Made by a program: the position numbers and the translations under genes
In this document: piece after piece, positions 1 to 11,625 of the stretch
How the letters are laid out: each line of letters begins with the position of its first letter
How positions within the stretch are numbered: position 1 is the first letter of the stretch
From: Jacaranda mimosifolia
Taxonomy: Eukaryota > Streptophyta > Magnoliopsida > Lamiales > Bignoniaceae
Direction: 5' to 3'
DNA length: 64,000 nt
Assembly: GCA_018894105.1 (NCBI GenBank)
Contig: CM032127.1
Span: 1,583,001-1,647,000 of the forward strand
Notes under the pieces: generated by a model
The model's input: the letters and a program-made list of their open reading frames with translations, nothing else
What the model was told of the DNA's origin: nothing
The model's database searches: none

Positions 1-3000
1 GACGCCTGGTTTCAGAATCCAAGCAGCAGCTATCGTTGTACGAATCCTCGAGGTACGTCTCCTCGTTATCCCCGAGTGTGGTTCAAGGTGGCAGCAATGT
101 TTTTAAGGCTCATAGTTTTAATTCAAGAAGTTTGGTACAATTTGTGGGCTCTCGATCCATTTCTGTCGAGGCCCTTAAACCGAGTGACACTTTTTCCCGC
201 CGCCATAACTCAGCCACACCGGAGGAGCAATCCAAAATGGCTGAGTTTGTGGGGTTTAATAGTCTTGATTCACTCATTGATGCCACCGTGCCTAAAGCTA
301 TTCGTATTGATAAGATGGAGTTGCCTATATTTGATGAGGGGTTGACAGAGGCACAAATGTTTGCGCATATGAGAGATTTGGCATCCAAGAACAAGGTTTT
401 CAAGTCATATATTGGAATGGGATATTATAATACATTTGTCCCACCTGTAATCTTGAGGAATATTATGGAAAATCCGGGGTGGTATACTCAGTATACTCCT
501 TATCAGGCTGAGATTTCACAAGGGAGGCTCGAGTCCTTGTTGAATTTTCAGACAATGATCACAGATCTTACAGGTTTGCCTATGTCGAATGCTTCGTTGC
601 TCGATGAAGGGACTGCGGCTGCTGAGGCTATGGCTATGTGTAATAATATTCAGAAGGGGAAGAAGAAGACTTTTGTTGTTGCTAGTAATTGTCATCCGCA
701 GACGATCGATGTTTGTCGGACGAGAGCTGATGGATTTGATCTTAAGATTGTTGTTTCTGATGTTAAGGAGATCAATTATAAGTCTGGGGATGTTTGTGGG
801 GTGCTGGTTCAGTATCCAGGGACTGAGGGTGAAATTTTGGATTATGGGGATTTTGTTAAGAATGCTCATGCTAACGGGGTGAAGGTTGTGATGGCCACTG
901 ATTTGTTGGCTTTGACAATGTTGAAGCCTCCTGGTGAGTTGGGAGCCGATATTGTGGTCGGCTCTGCTCAGAGATTTGGTGTTCCTGTGGGCTATGGAGG
1001 TCCTCATGCTGCCTTCTTGGCCACATCCCAAGAATACAAGAGGATGATGCCTGGAAGAATTATCGGTGTTAGTGTTGATTCAGCTGGAAAGCCTGCTCTT
1101 CGTATGGCGATGCAGACAAGGGAGCAACATATTCGTCGGGACAAGGCTACAAGCAACATTTGCACAGCTCAGGTAAGTTAACTTCCTATTTCATTAATAT
1201 TTGTTTTGTTAAATTACAAGATTTTCTTTGGAATTCATGTGTTCTCTTGCTGATTCCCGAACTCATATAAGGCTGTATTGGCTGTATTGGTCCACTTTTA
1301 CTTTCTTCAACTGTGCGTCAGTTGCTTTGGAATGTAACTACGGATGACAACTAATCAAAATAGAAATCATATGCTCCTGTTGTTAGGTTATTTTGAGTAT
1401 GCTACTAATTTGTTGCAACCTTAAGTATTTATCTTGCTTGATGAAGGAAATGCAGATTTTTCTCAACAAATTATCATGTTCCCTCATGTAGGCATTGCTT
1501 GCCAACATGGCTGCCATGTATGCTGTTTATCATGGACCGGAAGGCCTTAAAACCATTGCCCAGAGGGTTCATGGTCTAGCCGGAACCTTTGCTGCTGGAT
1601 TGAAAAAGCTTGGGACTGTAGAAGTTCAGGGCCTTCCCTTCTTTGACACTGTGAAGGTCAAATGTGCAGATGCAAAGGCCATTGCTGATGCTGCTTACAA
1701 AAGTGAAATAAATTTTCGGATTGTGGACAAGAATACTGTAAGCATAAATCTATGTATAACTCGATTTTAAATGTGAACAACTTGGAAATAACCATACCCT
1801 TTGTCCTCTCAGATAACTGTTTCATTTGATGAAACAACCACATTAGAAGATGTGGACAAGCTGTTTGAAGTCTTTGCAGGCGGGAAGCCGGTAAGTACGA
1901 GTATTTCTTTAAAGACGTTTCAGTAAATTTCAGTTGTGTACATGTTATGACGTCAATATTACGTTTATCAGGTGACATTCACTGCTACCTCTCTTGCACC
2001 AGAGGTTCAAAATTTGATTCCTTCAGGGCTTGTTAGGGAGAGCCCGTTTCTAACTCACTCGATATTCAACTCGTATGAACATTTTATAAGTTGGTCATTT
2101 GAATTATAACCTTTAAGGTGAAATATAACTGATTAATTTTATAGGTACCACACTGAGCATGAGCTTCTTCGATACATCCATAGGCTTCAAGCAAAAGATC
2201 TTTCTTTGTGCCACAGCATGATTCCCTTGGGATCTTGTACAATGAAATTGAACGCAACAACAGAGATGATGCCAGTCACATGGCCTGCCTTTGCAAACCT
2301 TCATCCTTTTGCCCCCATCAAACAGGCTGCCGGTTACCAGGTTAACAGAAAATGGAACTCAGCTCTATAAGTTCCTCTCTCTTTTTTTAACCTTTTATGG
2401 ATTTCATTATCAAACCATGATATTCTTCTTGCAGGAAATGTTCAAGAACCTCGGTGAAATGCTGTGCACGATTACTGGCTTTGATTCTTTCTCTCTGCAG
2501 CCCAATGCTGGTGCTGCTGGAGAATATGCAGGGCTGATGGTTATTCGAGCATATCACATGGTAAATACTGTGAATTTTATGAGAAATTTGAAACATAATA
2601 TGTCTCACCTTTTGTCAATTTAGCTATCATCGCCTTTGATTTCGACTTAAACTCTAATGTAGTCAAGAGGAGATCACCACCGCAACGTATGCATCATTCC
2701 AGTCTCGGCACATGGAACAAACCCTGCAAGTGCGGCTATGTGTGGAATGAAAATTGTTGCAGTTGGAACAGATTCCAAGGGAAACATCAACATTGAAGAG
2801 TTACGTAAGGCTGCGGAAGGTAATAAGGAGAACCTAGCCGCTCTAATGGTATGGATAGCTATGTTTATTTTTCTCTGAATATATACTGTTTGTTTTTTGT
2901 ATTTTGCGTTAATAAGTTTTCCATCCAAATCCAGGTTACATATCCTTCAACTCATGGAGTTTATGAAGAAGGAATCGACGAGATATGCAAAATAATTCAC

Positions 3001-4594
3001 GACAATGGTGGGCAAGTCTACATGGATGGAGCTAACATGAATGCTCAGGTACAATAAATCTTGCGTTCTGCTGCTCTGAAGCAACTTGGTAGCCGGTAAA
3101 TTATTACTACATGATAACAATTCTTTTGTGCATGGAGGTTGGTCTGACGAGCCCCGGCTTTATTGGTGCTGATGTTTGCCATCTCAATCTCCATAAAACA
3201 TTCTGCATTCCTCACGGTGGAGGTGGACCTGGGATGGGGCCGATTGGGGTGAAGAAACACCTAGCACCATTTCTACCATCACATCCTGTGGTACGTATGA
3301 ATCCATTATCTATCAACCAATATTGGACGATGTATTATTCCATCTTTTCTACGCCAAATGCAACGAAACAGAAGAAGAAGCTGCTGGTAGTTGACACAAA
3401 TGGTTTTTATTGATATTGTAGGTACCGACTGGAGGCATACCAGCCCCGGCTCAATCTCAACCCCTTGGTACTATTTCTGCTGCACCTTGGGGGTCGGCGC
3501 TCATTTTGCCAATATCATACACCTATATTTCCATGATGGGTTCAAAGGGTTTAACTGATGCATCAAAGATAGCCATCTTGAACGCGAACTACATGGCGAA
3601 GCGCTTGGAGGTATCCACTTCCATCTACATTTGTTAAAATTTGTATACCTGTTTTCTTATTTCATATCTCAACATTGATCCTTTATCCTTTTGATGAACA
3701 GAATTACTACCCCATTCTTTTCCGAGGAGTTAATGGGACAGTTGCCCACGAGTTCATTGTAGATTTGAGAGGCTTTAAGGTGATTCTACCTTAACATCAT
3801 TTACACACAGCTTCCCCTTTAGTTTCCAAGAATTACATCATTTTCTTACTGCAAGTGGTGGTTTGCTGTAGAATACTGCTGGAATTGAGCCTGAGGATGT
3901 TGCAAAGCGCCTCATGGACTATGGATTTCATGGACCAACTATGTCATGGCCGGTTCCTGGTACACTCATGATTGAACCAACTGAAAGTGAAAGCAAGGTT
4001 AGTACAGCAGAAGAAAAATTTACAGGATCATATTCATGCTGCAAATATACACAAGTAGATCATATCTTTTTGCTTCATTTTGTTTGCAGGCCGAGCTAGA
4101 CAGGTTCTGTGATGCTCTCATCTCTATTAGAGAAGAAATTTCATTAATCGAGAAAGGAAAAGCCGACATTCACAACAATGTTCTCAAGGTATTAGAATTG
4201 GTCCCCTTTCTATAATTTCATTATATCAATGAAATTTTCATCTTTTCTTTGGCAAAACCATGACAAAGTTGATTAACCAAACATGATATTCAGGGGGCTC
4301 CTCATCCACCATCGGTGCTCATGGCCGATGTTTGGACAAAACCATATTCAAGGGAATATGCAGCCTACCCTGCTCCATGGCTCAAGACAGCCAAGTTCTG
4401 GCCAACCACAGGTGCATATATTGAACTTTCATAACTTATATATCTTTTCTTATCTGTTTGCTTCTGTTTTGAATTACAACCATGTTTTTGCAATCTCAGG
4501 ACGTGTTGACAATGTGTATGGTGATCGCAACCTCATCTGCACCCTCCTTCCGGTGTCACAGATGGCCGAAGAAGCAGCTGCAGCTACTGCTTAA
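1..4594 (+). CDS. GLDP: Glycine decarboxylase P-protein, mitochondrial (5' end cut by window)
   Basis: PLP-dependent P-protein of the mitochondrial glycine cleavage complex. It decarboxylates glycine and passes the aminomethyl group to H-protein in photorespiration. I read 15 exons: 3-1172, 1492-1737, 1813-1890, 1972-2072, 2145-2340, 2435-2560, 2663-2848, 2935-3048, 3138-3290, 3422-3610, 3702-3779, 3872-3997, 4090-4188, 4294-4411 and 4500-4594 (stop TAA). All joints stay in frame and give about 1024 residues, close to the roughly 1040 usual for plant P-proteins. The PLP lysine lies in HLNLHKTF (codon 3195-3197), followed by the Gly-rich [11 protein letters not shown]. The frame is open back to base 3 through transit-peptide-like sequence (SRYVSSLS), so the true ATG is upstream of the window and the TTG at 36 is not the start. 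No frameshift or stop was seen. Confidence 0.97.
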
Positions 4595-6136
4595 GATTAT
4601 ATGGCAGGCTTTCCTAAACAGATGCCGACTGTGATGCCTCCTTTTCATCATCATTTGTTGTACATAACAAATTAATTGTTAATGTGCTTACTTTATACAT
4701 GTTTTTCTTGATATTCTTACCCATTCAAAATCTCAGTGATAACAATTGTTGCTGATTGCAACTTTTCCTTCTTGTGGTGACCACCACCTCTCTTTCATGT
4801 CCTAATTTTCACAATATGTTAGTTTTTGGTTAGTTACAGCCTTGACAAGTTTTTGGGGAGAAGTCAATACAATTCAATTATTTGTAGGACTATTCACTTG
4901 GTGACAGATATTTCTAGAATACTTTTAACACAGGATTTAACATAGTACCTTTACCATATCATCTAACAAACATAAGACTATCAACTTTGAAAGAATTTTT
5001 TATATTGGCATAAGTTTTACACATATAGTGTGGGGTTAGAGATTTGAGTTTATTAGATTTTTGATATGCGCGTGTATAAATAACAAAAGACTTTAAATAA
5101 ATTTTTTATCGATCACTTTTAGATATGAATGTATTTAGTGTAGAACGAAAGAAGACTAGTCATTTCGAGGTGTTGCTCTTCCCATGCACATTTGGTTGGA
5201 TTTTTTTTCCGTAAAAATTTGTATAAGAACTCGGAGGTTCCCTTGGAGTTTGAACGCTTGAACTAGTAGTTCCTCTAATATATGATTCATCTATATTTGT
5301 ACGCTCCTAGTTGAAGCTGACCCACCACCCATATGGAGCTCGAGTAGAGCCTCCTTAAACAATCTTCAACATCGCACCCCTTCTCCAAGACGACATATGG
5401 GTTCAGACAACTAAATTGTGTCACAATTTCAACCCGGTTAAAAAGAAAATAGCTTATTAACTATCTCAATTCCTTAACGTCTTTCGATGCGGTACAACTA
5501 AGTATCATCATAGTCATCCAGCCGAAGGACTTGAAAAGATACACATAGCCATCCTAAAAACAACGCAAAACATATGATAATGTCCAAGTTTGTTGCCAAC
5601 ATGGAGCCCTAGTAATTTGAAGCTCCGAGGTATTGTTCCGCCAATATGCAAAGAGGGAGAAATTACAAAATATCTTGGAATAGAAATATTCACACTCAGG
5701 TCCTTGTTTTCCCCTTTTCCACTTCAATCATGCACCACTTAATGACTTTCCTCATACTGCATAATTTATGAATCTGTTTAACGAAGATCAACCGACAGTA
5801 CCTATATTTTATAGGACAATTAGTGCATCATTACCATTAATGTATTGGCGGCTAATCTTGATTCTTTTGCCCATATTTCTTTAAGGTTTCTGCAGTTTTA
5901 AAAATTAAGTTCTTATCCTTTCTTGCAACCAACACTTTCTTTTCTTGTCCCAAACAGGCTGTCCATCGTCAGATTTTACTTTTAATACTAATTCTCACTG
6001 ATGTAAACACATGACAAAAATGCTAACATTACAAAACCCCACTTGTCGTCTGTACATATACTATGTATGTATGTACGTAGGTATACGCTGAATGTGTGTA
6101 TATAAGTGTGCCTGCACGAATCTAGCACAACTCCTC
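4595..6136. other. Intergenic region between GLDP and DHQS
   Basis: Holds the GLDP 3' UTR (an AT-rich end with TACATAACAAATTAATTG near 4660 is a plausible polyadenylation zone), a SINE-like fragment near 5010-5100 and the DHQS upstream region. A TATATAAG string at about 6098-6105 lies only about 33 bp before the DHQS ATG, so it may not be the working TATA box. I see no other gene here. Confidence 0.5.
5010..5100 (+). mobile_element. SINE-like 3' fragment
   Basis: The stretch with GGGGTTAGAGATTTGAGTTT, TTTTTGATATGCGCGTGTAT and AAATAACAAAAG resembles the 3' half of the tRNA-derived SINE at 55889-55993 (GGAGGTTAGGAGTTCGAATC, then TTTTTGATGTTCGTGTGTAT and an A-rich tail). The 5' box A half is not obvious, so this is probably a decayed or truncated copy. 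Confidence 0.5.
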
Positions 6137-6665
6137 ATGGCTTCTTCTTTCTCCTGGAAATACGATCCTGTGTATGTGTTCAAAATCCAGCGAGAACAGT
6201 GCCCATGTCCAGCTCGGGCCACTAACCAAAGTCGTGTGAGGAGAAATGCGAGGATGAAGTCGCCATCATCATTACAGTTGGTAATGTCTCTAGTGGAAGA
6301 CGAGAGGCTGATGAGTGCAAATAAAAATGGGTCCAAGATCAGTAGTTCAGTGATCACTGTGAATGTGGATCTGGGCACCCGGAGCTACCCCGTTTACATC
6401 GGGTCTGGACTTTTGAATCAGCCCGAACTTCTGTCGAGGTACATGGATGAATCAGTTTAGATCCTTTATTTCATTTCGTATTTCATCACTTATTCTATTC
6501 TATGGATATGTAATATGTATATTGAATATTTCCTTATAAAAATAATCGATTAAAAATCAGATACATTTGACATGTATACAATAAGTTAGAATACGAGATG
6601 ACATAAAAAAAAATAAACAATCCAATGTGTAAATCAAAAAATCTACTTTTAGGATCTTCCAAATA

Positions 6666-7019
6666 GAGGTGCAAACGGGTCGAGCCGCACGAGCAAAGTT
6701 CGAGTCGAGTTGAATCGAACTCAAGCTCAAGCTCTAATTCGAGCATATCTCGAGCTGTTGTATCTAGGTTCGAGGCTCGCGAACTAGTATATAATTAAAT
6801 TTTATTTTTTATTTCATTAATAAATATATATATATTATATTACTATTTTTTTTTTATTTTGAGTTCGAGCTCGAACCTACAGTTTTTTACAATTCATTTA
6901 TTGATTCGAGCCTTATTGAACTGAGCCGAGCCGAGCTCAAACTTAAAATTTTATGCTCGTCGAACTCAAGCTCGAAAATTTTCCCAAACTTAGTTCGGCT
7001 CGACTCGATTGCATCCCTA
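6666..7019. mobile_element. Mutator-type MITE in DHQS intron 1
   Basis: The ends are inverted repeats: left GAGGTGCAAACGGGTCGAGCC, right GGCTCGACTCGATTGCATCCC (reverse complement GGGATGCAATCGAGTCGAGCC). A 9-10 bp direct repeat, CTTCCAAATA, flanks it at 6656-6665 and 7020-7029. TSDs of this length fit Mutator-like elements. The interior is rich in GAGCTCGA-type motifs and has no coding capacity. A relative with similar ends lies at about 42857-43310. Confidence 0.72.
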
Positions 7020-7419
7020 CTTCCAAATAATTGTTCTTTAAGCAAACAACTTTCTCATAGTCCATCATTGGATTAATTAAAGAGGTGATTATATCAACAT
7101 ATCATAAAAATAATCTGAACTAAGCGTAGGATTCATTAATTCACACTTGAAATAAATATAATATAGCATTATTTCTCACAATTTAATTCCACATAAAATT
7201 CCCAGGCATATTCATGGCAAACAAGCCCTAGTGGTGACCAACTCCAAGATTGCACCTATGTTTCTGGATAAGGCTGTTGTTGCTTTAAAACAAGGAAACC
7301 CTGAAATCACTTTGGAAAATGCGATTTTACCAGATGGTGAACAATTCAAAAACATGGTAAGTAAATCCATTTATACCATTAGAAATTATTTTTTTCTATT
7401 TTGCTGTAAATTTGAGGGT

Positions 7420-7748
7420 TAATTTGGTTTGCAATTGGCATGAAAAGATGTGATATTTTATTAGCCTTATCATTTGTTTGAATTGAATTATAAAAAATAC
7501 GTAAATTTGCAGTTATACAATTTGTCTGTTCTTATAACGTAAACTGTGGAGTAAATAAATCGGTCAGATCCCTTGGAGATTATTTATCCATTGCCTTGAT
7601 TCTTATTTTCAATTTAATTGCCTTGGTCCTTGTGTATATATATAAATAATTATACTAATCAAATTATATCATAATGATTAAAAAAAATCACATGTATTAT
7701 CACATGATAAACAATCATGTAGTAACTTAAAAATCCAATCAAACTAGG
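7420..7748. mobile_element. Short non-autonomous element in DHQS intron 2 (related to 9523-9790)
   Basis: The left end reads TTAATTTGGTTTGCAATTGG and the right end AATCCAATCAAACTAGGTC, partly inverted. The right half (CAAATTATATCATAATGATT ... ATCACATGATAAACAATCAT) closely matches 9700-9790 in DHQS intron 4, so the two are copies of one MITE-like family. Exact ends and target duplication are not resolved. Confidence 0.5.
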
Positions 7749-7970
7749 TCTTTACAATTAATATTTTTTCGATGAGATAAAGCAATTCAGATCCTCCATT
7801 TTAGTTAATTATGTTCTATTTCATTTCATGGATATATGACATACGTGTATTAAATATTTTTTTATAAAATAATTAATTGAAAATCAAATATACTTCATAT
7901 ATATATATATACGGCAAATGAAAATAAAAAATAAAATAAAGAATTCAAACTAGAGATAAAAGAGGCGAGC

Positions 7971-8287
7971 ATGGCTATGTTTGGTTACATTTGGACCAAA
8001 TTTATATCGTTCACTATCTCCAAAACTTCTCCATTTTTCAATATATACACAGATATTATATATATATCATACATATTTTATTATTATTATAACAATAAAC
8101 AAATCACTCAATTTTATTTTCATCCCAAAAATCCAACAAAAAAATATTAATTTGATCGCTACAGTAAAAATTATCTCCCCCTCAAAACATAAAGAAACAT
8201 TAATCACATTCCCCATTTTCACTCCCAAAATTCATTCTCCCAAAACGCGTAATATAATACATACAATTTATAACCAAACATTATCTA
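7971..8287. mobile_element. Tourist-like MITE (TTGGTTA ends) in DHQS intron 2
   Basis: Begins GGCTATGTTTGGTTACATTT and ends near ATAACCAAACATTAT, giving inverted TTTGGTTA termini. The core (CAACAAAAAAATATTAATTTG, then CTACAGTAAAA and CAAAACATAAA) recurs at about 8850-9108, 35317-35650 (reverse strand) and 48534-49146, so this is a multi-copy family. It contains no gene. Confidence 0.6.
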
Positions 8288-8588
8288 TATAAAAGTTCTT
8301 TTTCTGTCATGCATGCATGGGCTACATATGTAGGAGTCTGTGATGAAAGTGTTTGATGCGGCAATCGAGGGGAGGATGGACCGCCGCTGTACGTTTGTGG
8401 CGGTCGGCGGCGGAGTCGTCGGCGACATTTGTGGATTCGCCGCCGCATCTTATCTCCGAGGAGTTAATTTTATTCAGATCCCAACTACTTTCATGTCACA
8501 GGTTAATTTCTTGCAGAACCTCTTTTTTAAGAATTTTTTCTTTTTTTTCCCTCTTGAGTCTTGTTTGTTTATTTTAGTCAAGGATTAA

Positions 8589-9183
8589 GAGAGTGTTTGG
8601 GTGAGCTTATAAGCTCTTCAAAATATCTTATAAGATATTTAAGAATTTTAAAAATATGAAAAAGTGTTCGACATTTTTTTTTTTAAAAAGTACGAAATGT
8701 TTAACTTATTTTGAAAATTTTAACAAGTTAGCTTAATTTTAATTAGATTAATTACAAAAATATCATTGTTAATATCTTATAAGTTCCAAAATATTATTTT
8801 ATGCAAACACTTTAAGAACTTATTTTAAAAAAAAAATTTAGGAAATATATACACATTCTCTAATACATACATACATATATTATATATATACATTATATAT
8901 ATTTTAATATTAGAATAATCATTCAATTCTATTTTCACCCTAAAAATCCAACAAAAAAGTATTGATTTAACTGCTACAGTAAAAAATATCTCCTCCAAAA
9001 CATAAACAAACATACCAAAAAATAACTTTCATATTCTTCAATAATTCATTCTCTCAAAACACATAATAAAATCAAACAAAAGACATAACCAAACATTATC
9101 TTAACATCTTATAAGTTCCAAAAATATTTTATAAATTGTAGAAACTTATAAGATCATTTAAATAAAATTAGACAAACACCCTC
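8589..9183. mobile_element. Tourist/Harbinger-type MITE with a nested second MITE, DHQS intron 3
   Basis: The inverted ends are GAGAGTGTTTGGGTGAG and CAAACACCCTC, flanked by TAA on both sides (8586-8588 and 9184-9186), the 3-bp TSD typical of PIF/Harbinger elements. A relative at 43822-44178 has the same ends and TTA flanks but is shorter. The extra piece here, about 8850-9108, carries the core of the 7971-8287 family and interrupts the motif AAGAACTTATTTTAAAAA, which continues uninterrupted in the 43822 copy. One MITE has therefore inserted into another. Confidence 0.72.
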
Positions 9184-9522
9184 TAATTTATCTTAGATCT
9201 TCTTTCAGGTGGATTCATCAGTGGGGGGAAAAACAGGAATAAACTACCGTGTTGGTAAAAATATGATTGGTGCGATCTACCAACCCAAGTGTGTGCTGGT
9301 AGACACGGACACTTTAAGTTGCCTGCCAAACAGGGAATTAGCATCTGGGATTGCTGAGGCCATCAAGTGTGGGTTGGTTAGAGATGGCAAATTCTTTGAG
9401 TGGCTAGAGAACAACATGCACTCTTTGCTAGCAAGGTATAAAAAAAGGCTTCAATTTTATTTTTTTATTTTTTTTATTTTTTGAAGTATATTATGATTTA
9501 TGCTTTTAGTGATTTTGATATT

Positions 9523-9790
9523 AAAGACTAGTTTGATTAGAATAATAATACGGGATACAGTATTTTTATCTTACCTTATCATTCATTTGGCTGAAGTGAT
9601 AATTAACATACAAATTCGCATGAATACTAAAAGTTCATGTTTATATGTGTAATTCCCATGATAAATTAACATGTCACCTCTAATGGGTTTTTTATCATGC
9701 TAGTCAAATTATACCATAATAATAAAAAATCATACAAATTATCACATGATAAATAATCATGAGATAGTTTAAAATTCCAACCAAATCAGC
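9523..9790. mobile_element. Short non-autonomous element in DHQS intron 4
   Basis: Starts near CTAGTTTGATTAGAATAA and ends near TTCCAACCAAATCAGCAC. Its right half matches 7660-7748 in intron 2 (same family). It lies exactly in the interval where the missing DHQS exon(s) should be, so it may be connected with the loss; that link is inference. Confidence 0.5.
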
Positions 9791-10332
9791 ACTACATGTT
9801 CTCAAAACATGTGCTATTTGATCTGGTCAATTCAATAATAAGCTCTGTTGGCATTCCATTCTTATTCTTTAAGGACTTATTCAAAAGAAAATCAATACTA
9901 TTAATTTTTTTCACAAAAAAATTATAATTAAGTACTTGTGGGATTTCTTTCTTGATATATAATGTGAACTTAGAAGATCCAACTCACTTTTTTTTTATTA
10001 TAAATTTTATCCAATCTATTCGAGTAGACTTTGTTTACAGATATAGAAATTTATCGTCAAACTATATATTTATCCTAAATCAAAAGAAATTTATACATAT
10101 ATAGATAGTTCTAAAGAATAGCTAAATATGTTTCAGGTTATGGCTGCTGTAATGTCTCACCGCTTAGGATGGATCGATGATTCTATAGCGAAACGGGTGA
10201 AGAATATCTTACGACGAGCAAAATTACCAATCACACCTCCACCAATCATGACCCTTCAAATGTTCAAGTCTGGCATGGCGGTAAATATTTGATTAAAAAT
10301 AAAAGAATCCAATTATTTTCTTACATTCTAAC

Positions 10333-10756
10333 AGGGTGTTTGGTTTCATTTCCAAACCCTCTTTTCATTTTCATGTGAAAATAAAAATTGGAAACAGACA
10401 CTTTCTGATAATTTTTTTTAGAAAAAGTACGCATTTTCTTTCCAAAATTCATTTCTAAATATACCCTATTATTCTATTACACATCAATCAAATTCAGATT
10501 TGATTTGACATAAAGTTATCCATTATTATTTTTAAATTAATAAAATATATATATTTTAAAAAACAAATCTTTTTAAACATAAAAAATATAAATTAATATG
10601 CTTTTCAATCATACAACCTATTATAATCATTACTTCCCAATATTTCATCTAGATATATTTTAATTTTTATTTTAATTTTTATTTCATAATTAACTTTTTA
10701 ATTTTTAGAAATAAATAGAAATGAAAATGGTCTTTGGAAATAAAACCAAACGGGTT
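10333..10756. mobile_element. MITE in DHQS intron 5 (TTTGGTTTCATTT family)
   Basis: The left end GGGTGTTTGGTTTCATTT and right end AAATAAAACCAAACGGG are inverted. The interior shares CCCTATTATTCTATTA and ATCAATCAAATTCA with an element in a KEA intron (about 61205-61592) and, reversed, with sequence upstream of both CBL10 copies (about 23205-23594). No coding capacity. Confidence 0.6.
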
Positions 10757-10919
10757 GTAAGTCTTACAAAGTTGTTTGTCCAAACAGGTTGATAAAAAAG
10801 TGGCGGATGGGCTACTAAGGCTTGTGCTCCTAAAAGGACCTGTGGGCAGCTGTGTTTTCACTGGCTCTTTTGATAAAGAAGCTCTTGATGATACATTGCT
10901 TGTATTTTCGAAGTTGTAG

Positions 10920-11504
10920 ACTTTGAAAATGGTTATTATAATCTTTATCTAAATCTTGCTCTTTTTTTTTTTTCCCCTATATTCCCTTTTTTATATAATT
11001 TTCTGTTCTTGTAAAATGTGTTTCTTGATTTTCCTTCTTTGTGTATTTGTATATGAGTGGGAATATATTTTGATCCCTATAAGGGCATGTTTACATTTGT
11101 TGATGGACCAAAATAACACTCCACATCCGCATAATCTGCCTAGCCCGCTACTGTATACACTACATTTTTTATATATAGGGCCTGTTTGATACCCCAAATT
11201 AGGGGCAATTAGGGGCATAATATGGGCTAATTGAGCGTTTGATATGTGAGACAAAAAATGAGGGCCAGCCCGCATAATCTACCTAGCCCGCTACTGTATA
11301 CACTGCTAACCATGAGGCAAGTAGCGTATTTACAGCAAAGCCCTTCAGATTGGTCTATCATATTTCCATTTTGCCCATTTTTTTAATCCTTCCCCAACAA
11401 CCCAATTTTTTGTCTTTACCATTTTGTAAAGGGCAAAATAGTAAATACCAGAACTGTAGGTTGTATCGAACACATGATATCAATTATATGAAATTCATGT
11501 AGTA
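10920..11504. other. DHQS 3' flank with part of a GGGCMTGTTTGATA-ended element
   Basis: After the DHQS stop there is T-rich 3' UTR-like sequence. An element then starts at about 11178 (GGGCCTGTTTGATACCCC) and ends near 11620 with TATCAAACATGCC, its inverted end. A related end, GGGCATGTTTACATTTG, occurs at 11084. The left limit of duplicated copy A falls inside this element, because copy B contains only its right-hand part. Confidence 0.55.
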
Positions 11505-11625
11505 GATAATGTGTATTACAATTTTTACTATCAAACGTTACATTAAATTATCTAATTTCTCCTTATCTTCACTATTACAATAGCCCATATATAAACTAAA
11601 TTCCATATCAAACATGCCTATAAGC

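Larger units (their letters stand above)
6137..10919 (+). pseudogene. DHQS: 3-dehydroquinate synthase (DHQS), lacking the metal-binding His exon(s)
   Basis: DHQS makes 3-dehydroquinate from DAHP in the plastid shikimate pathway. Exons seen: 6137-6438, 7206-7356, 8334-8501, 9209-9435, 10137-10280 and 10788-10919 (stop TAG). The first begins MASSFSWKYDP with an approximately 80-residue plastid-type leader; ATG 6137 is preferred over the in-frame ATG at 6092. Conserved blocks include [51 protein letters not shown] (with the Glu metal ligand) and, at the end, DKKVADGLLRL. About 60 residues that normally link ALLAR to VMA are absent, including the LGHTFGHA and LHGEAVA motifs that supply the His ligands and an active-site His. 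I found no match in 9436-10136. Joining exon 4 to exon 5 shifts the frame and meets TAA after a few codons; joining to exon 6 also fails. Either the gene is dead, or the sequence is missing a segment here. Two introns carry several MITEs. Confidence 0.82.

Noticed and set aside
36..38. TTG as start of the glycine decarboxylase protein
   Set aside because: The frame is open to base 3 and encodes transit-peptide-like residues; plant nuclear genes do not use TTG starts. The gene is cut by the window edge.
516..1031. 171-codon frame on the minus strand
   Set aside because: It lies opposite GLDP exon 1, and its low-complexity residues reflect the codon pattern of the real gene.
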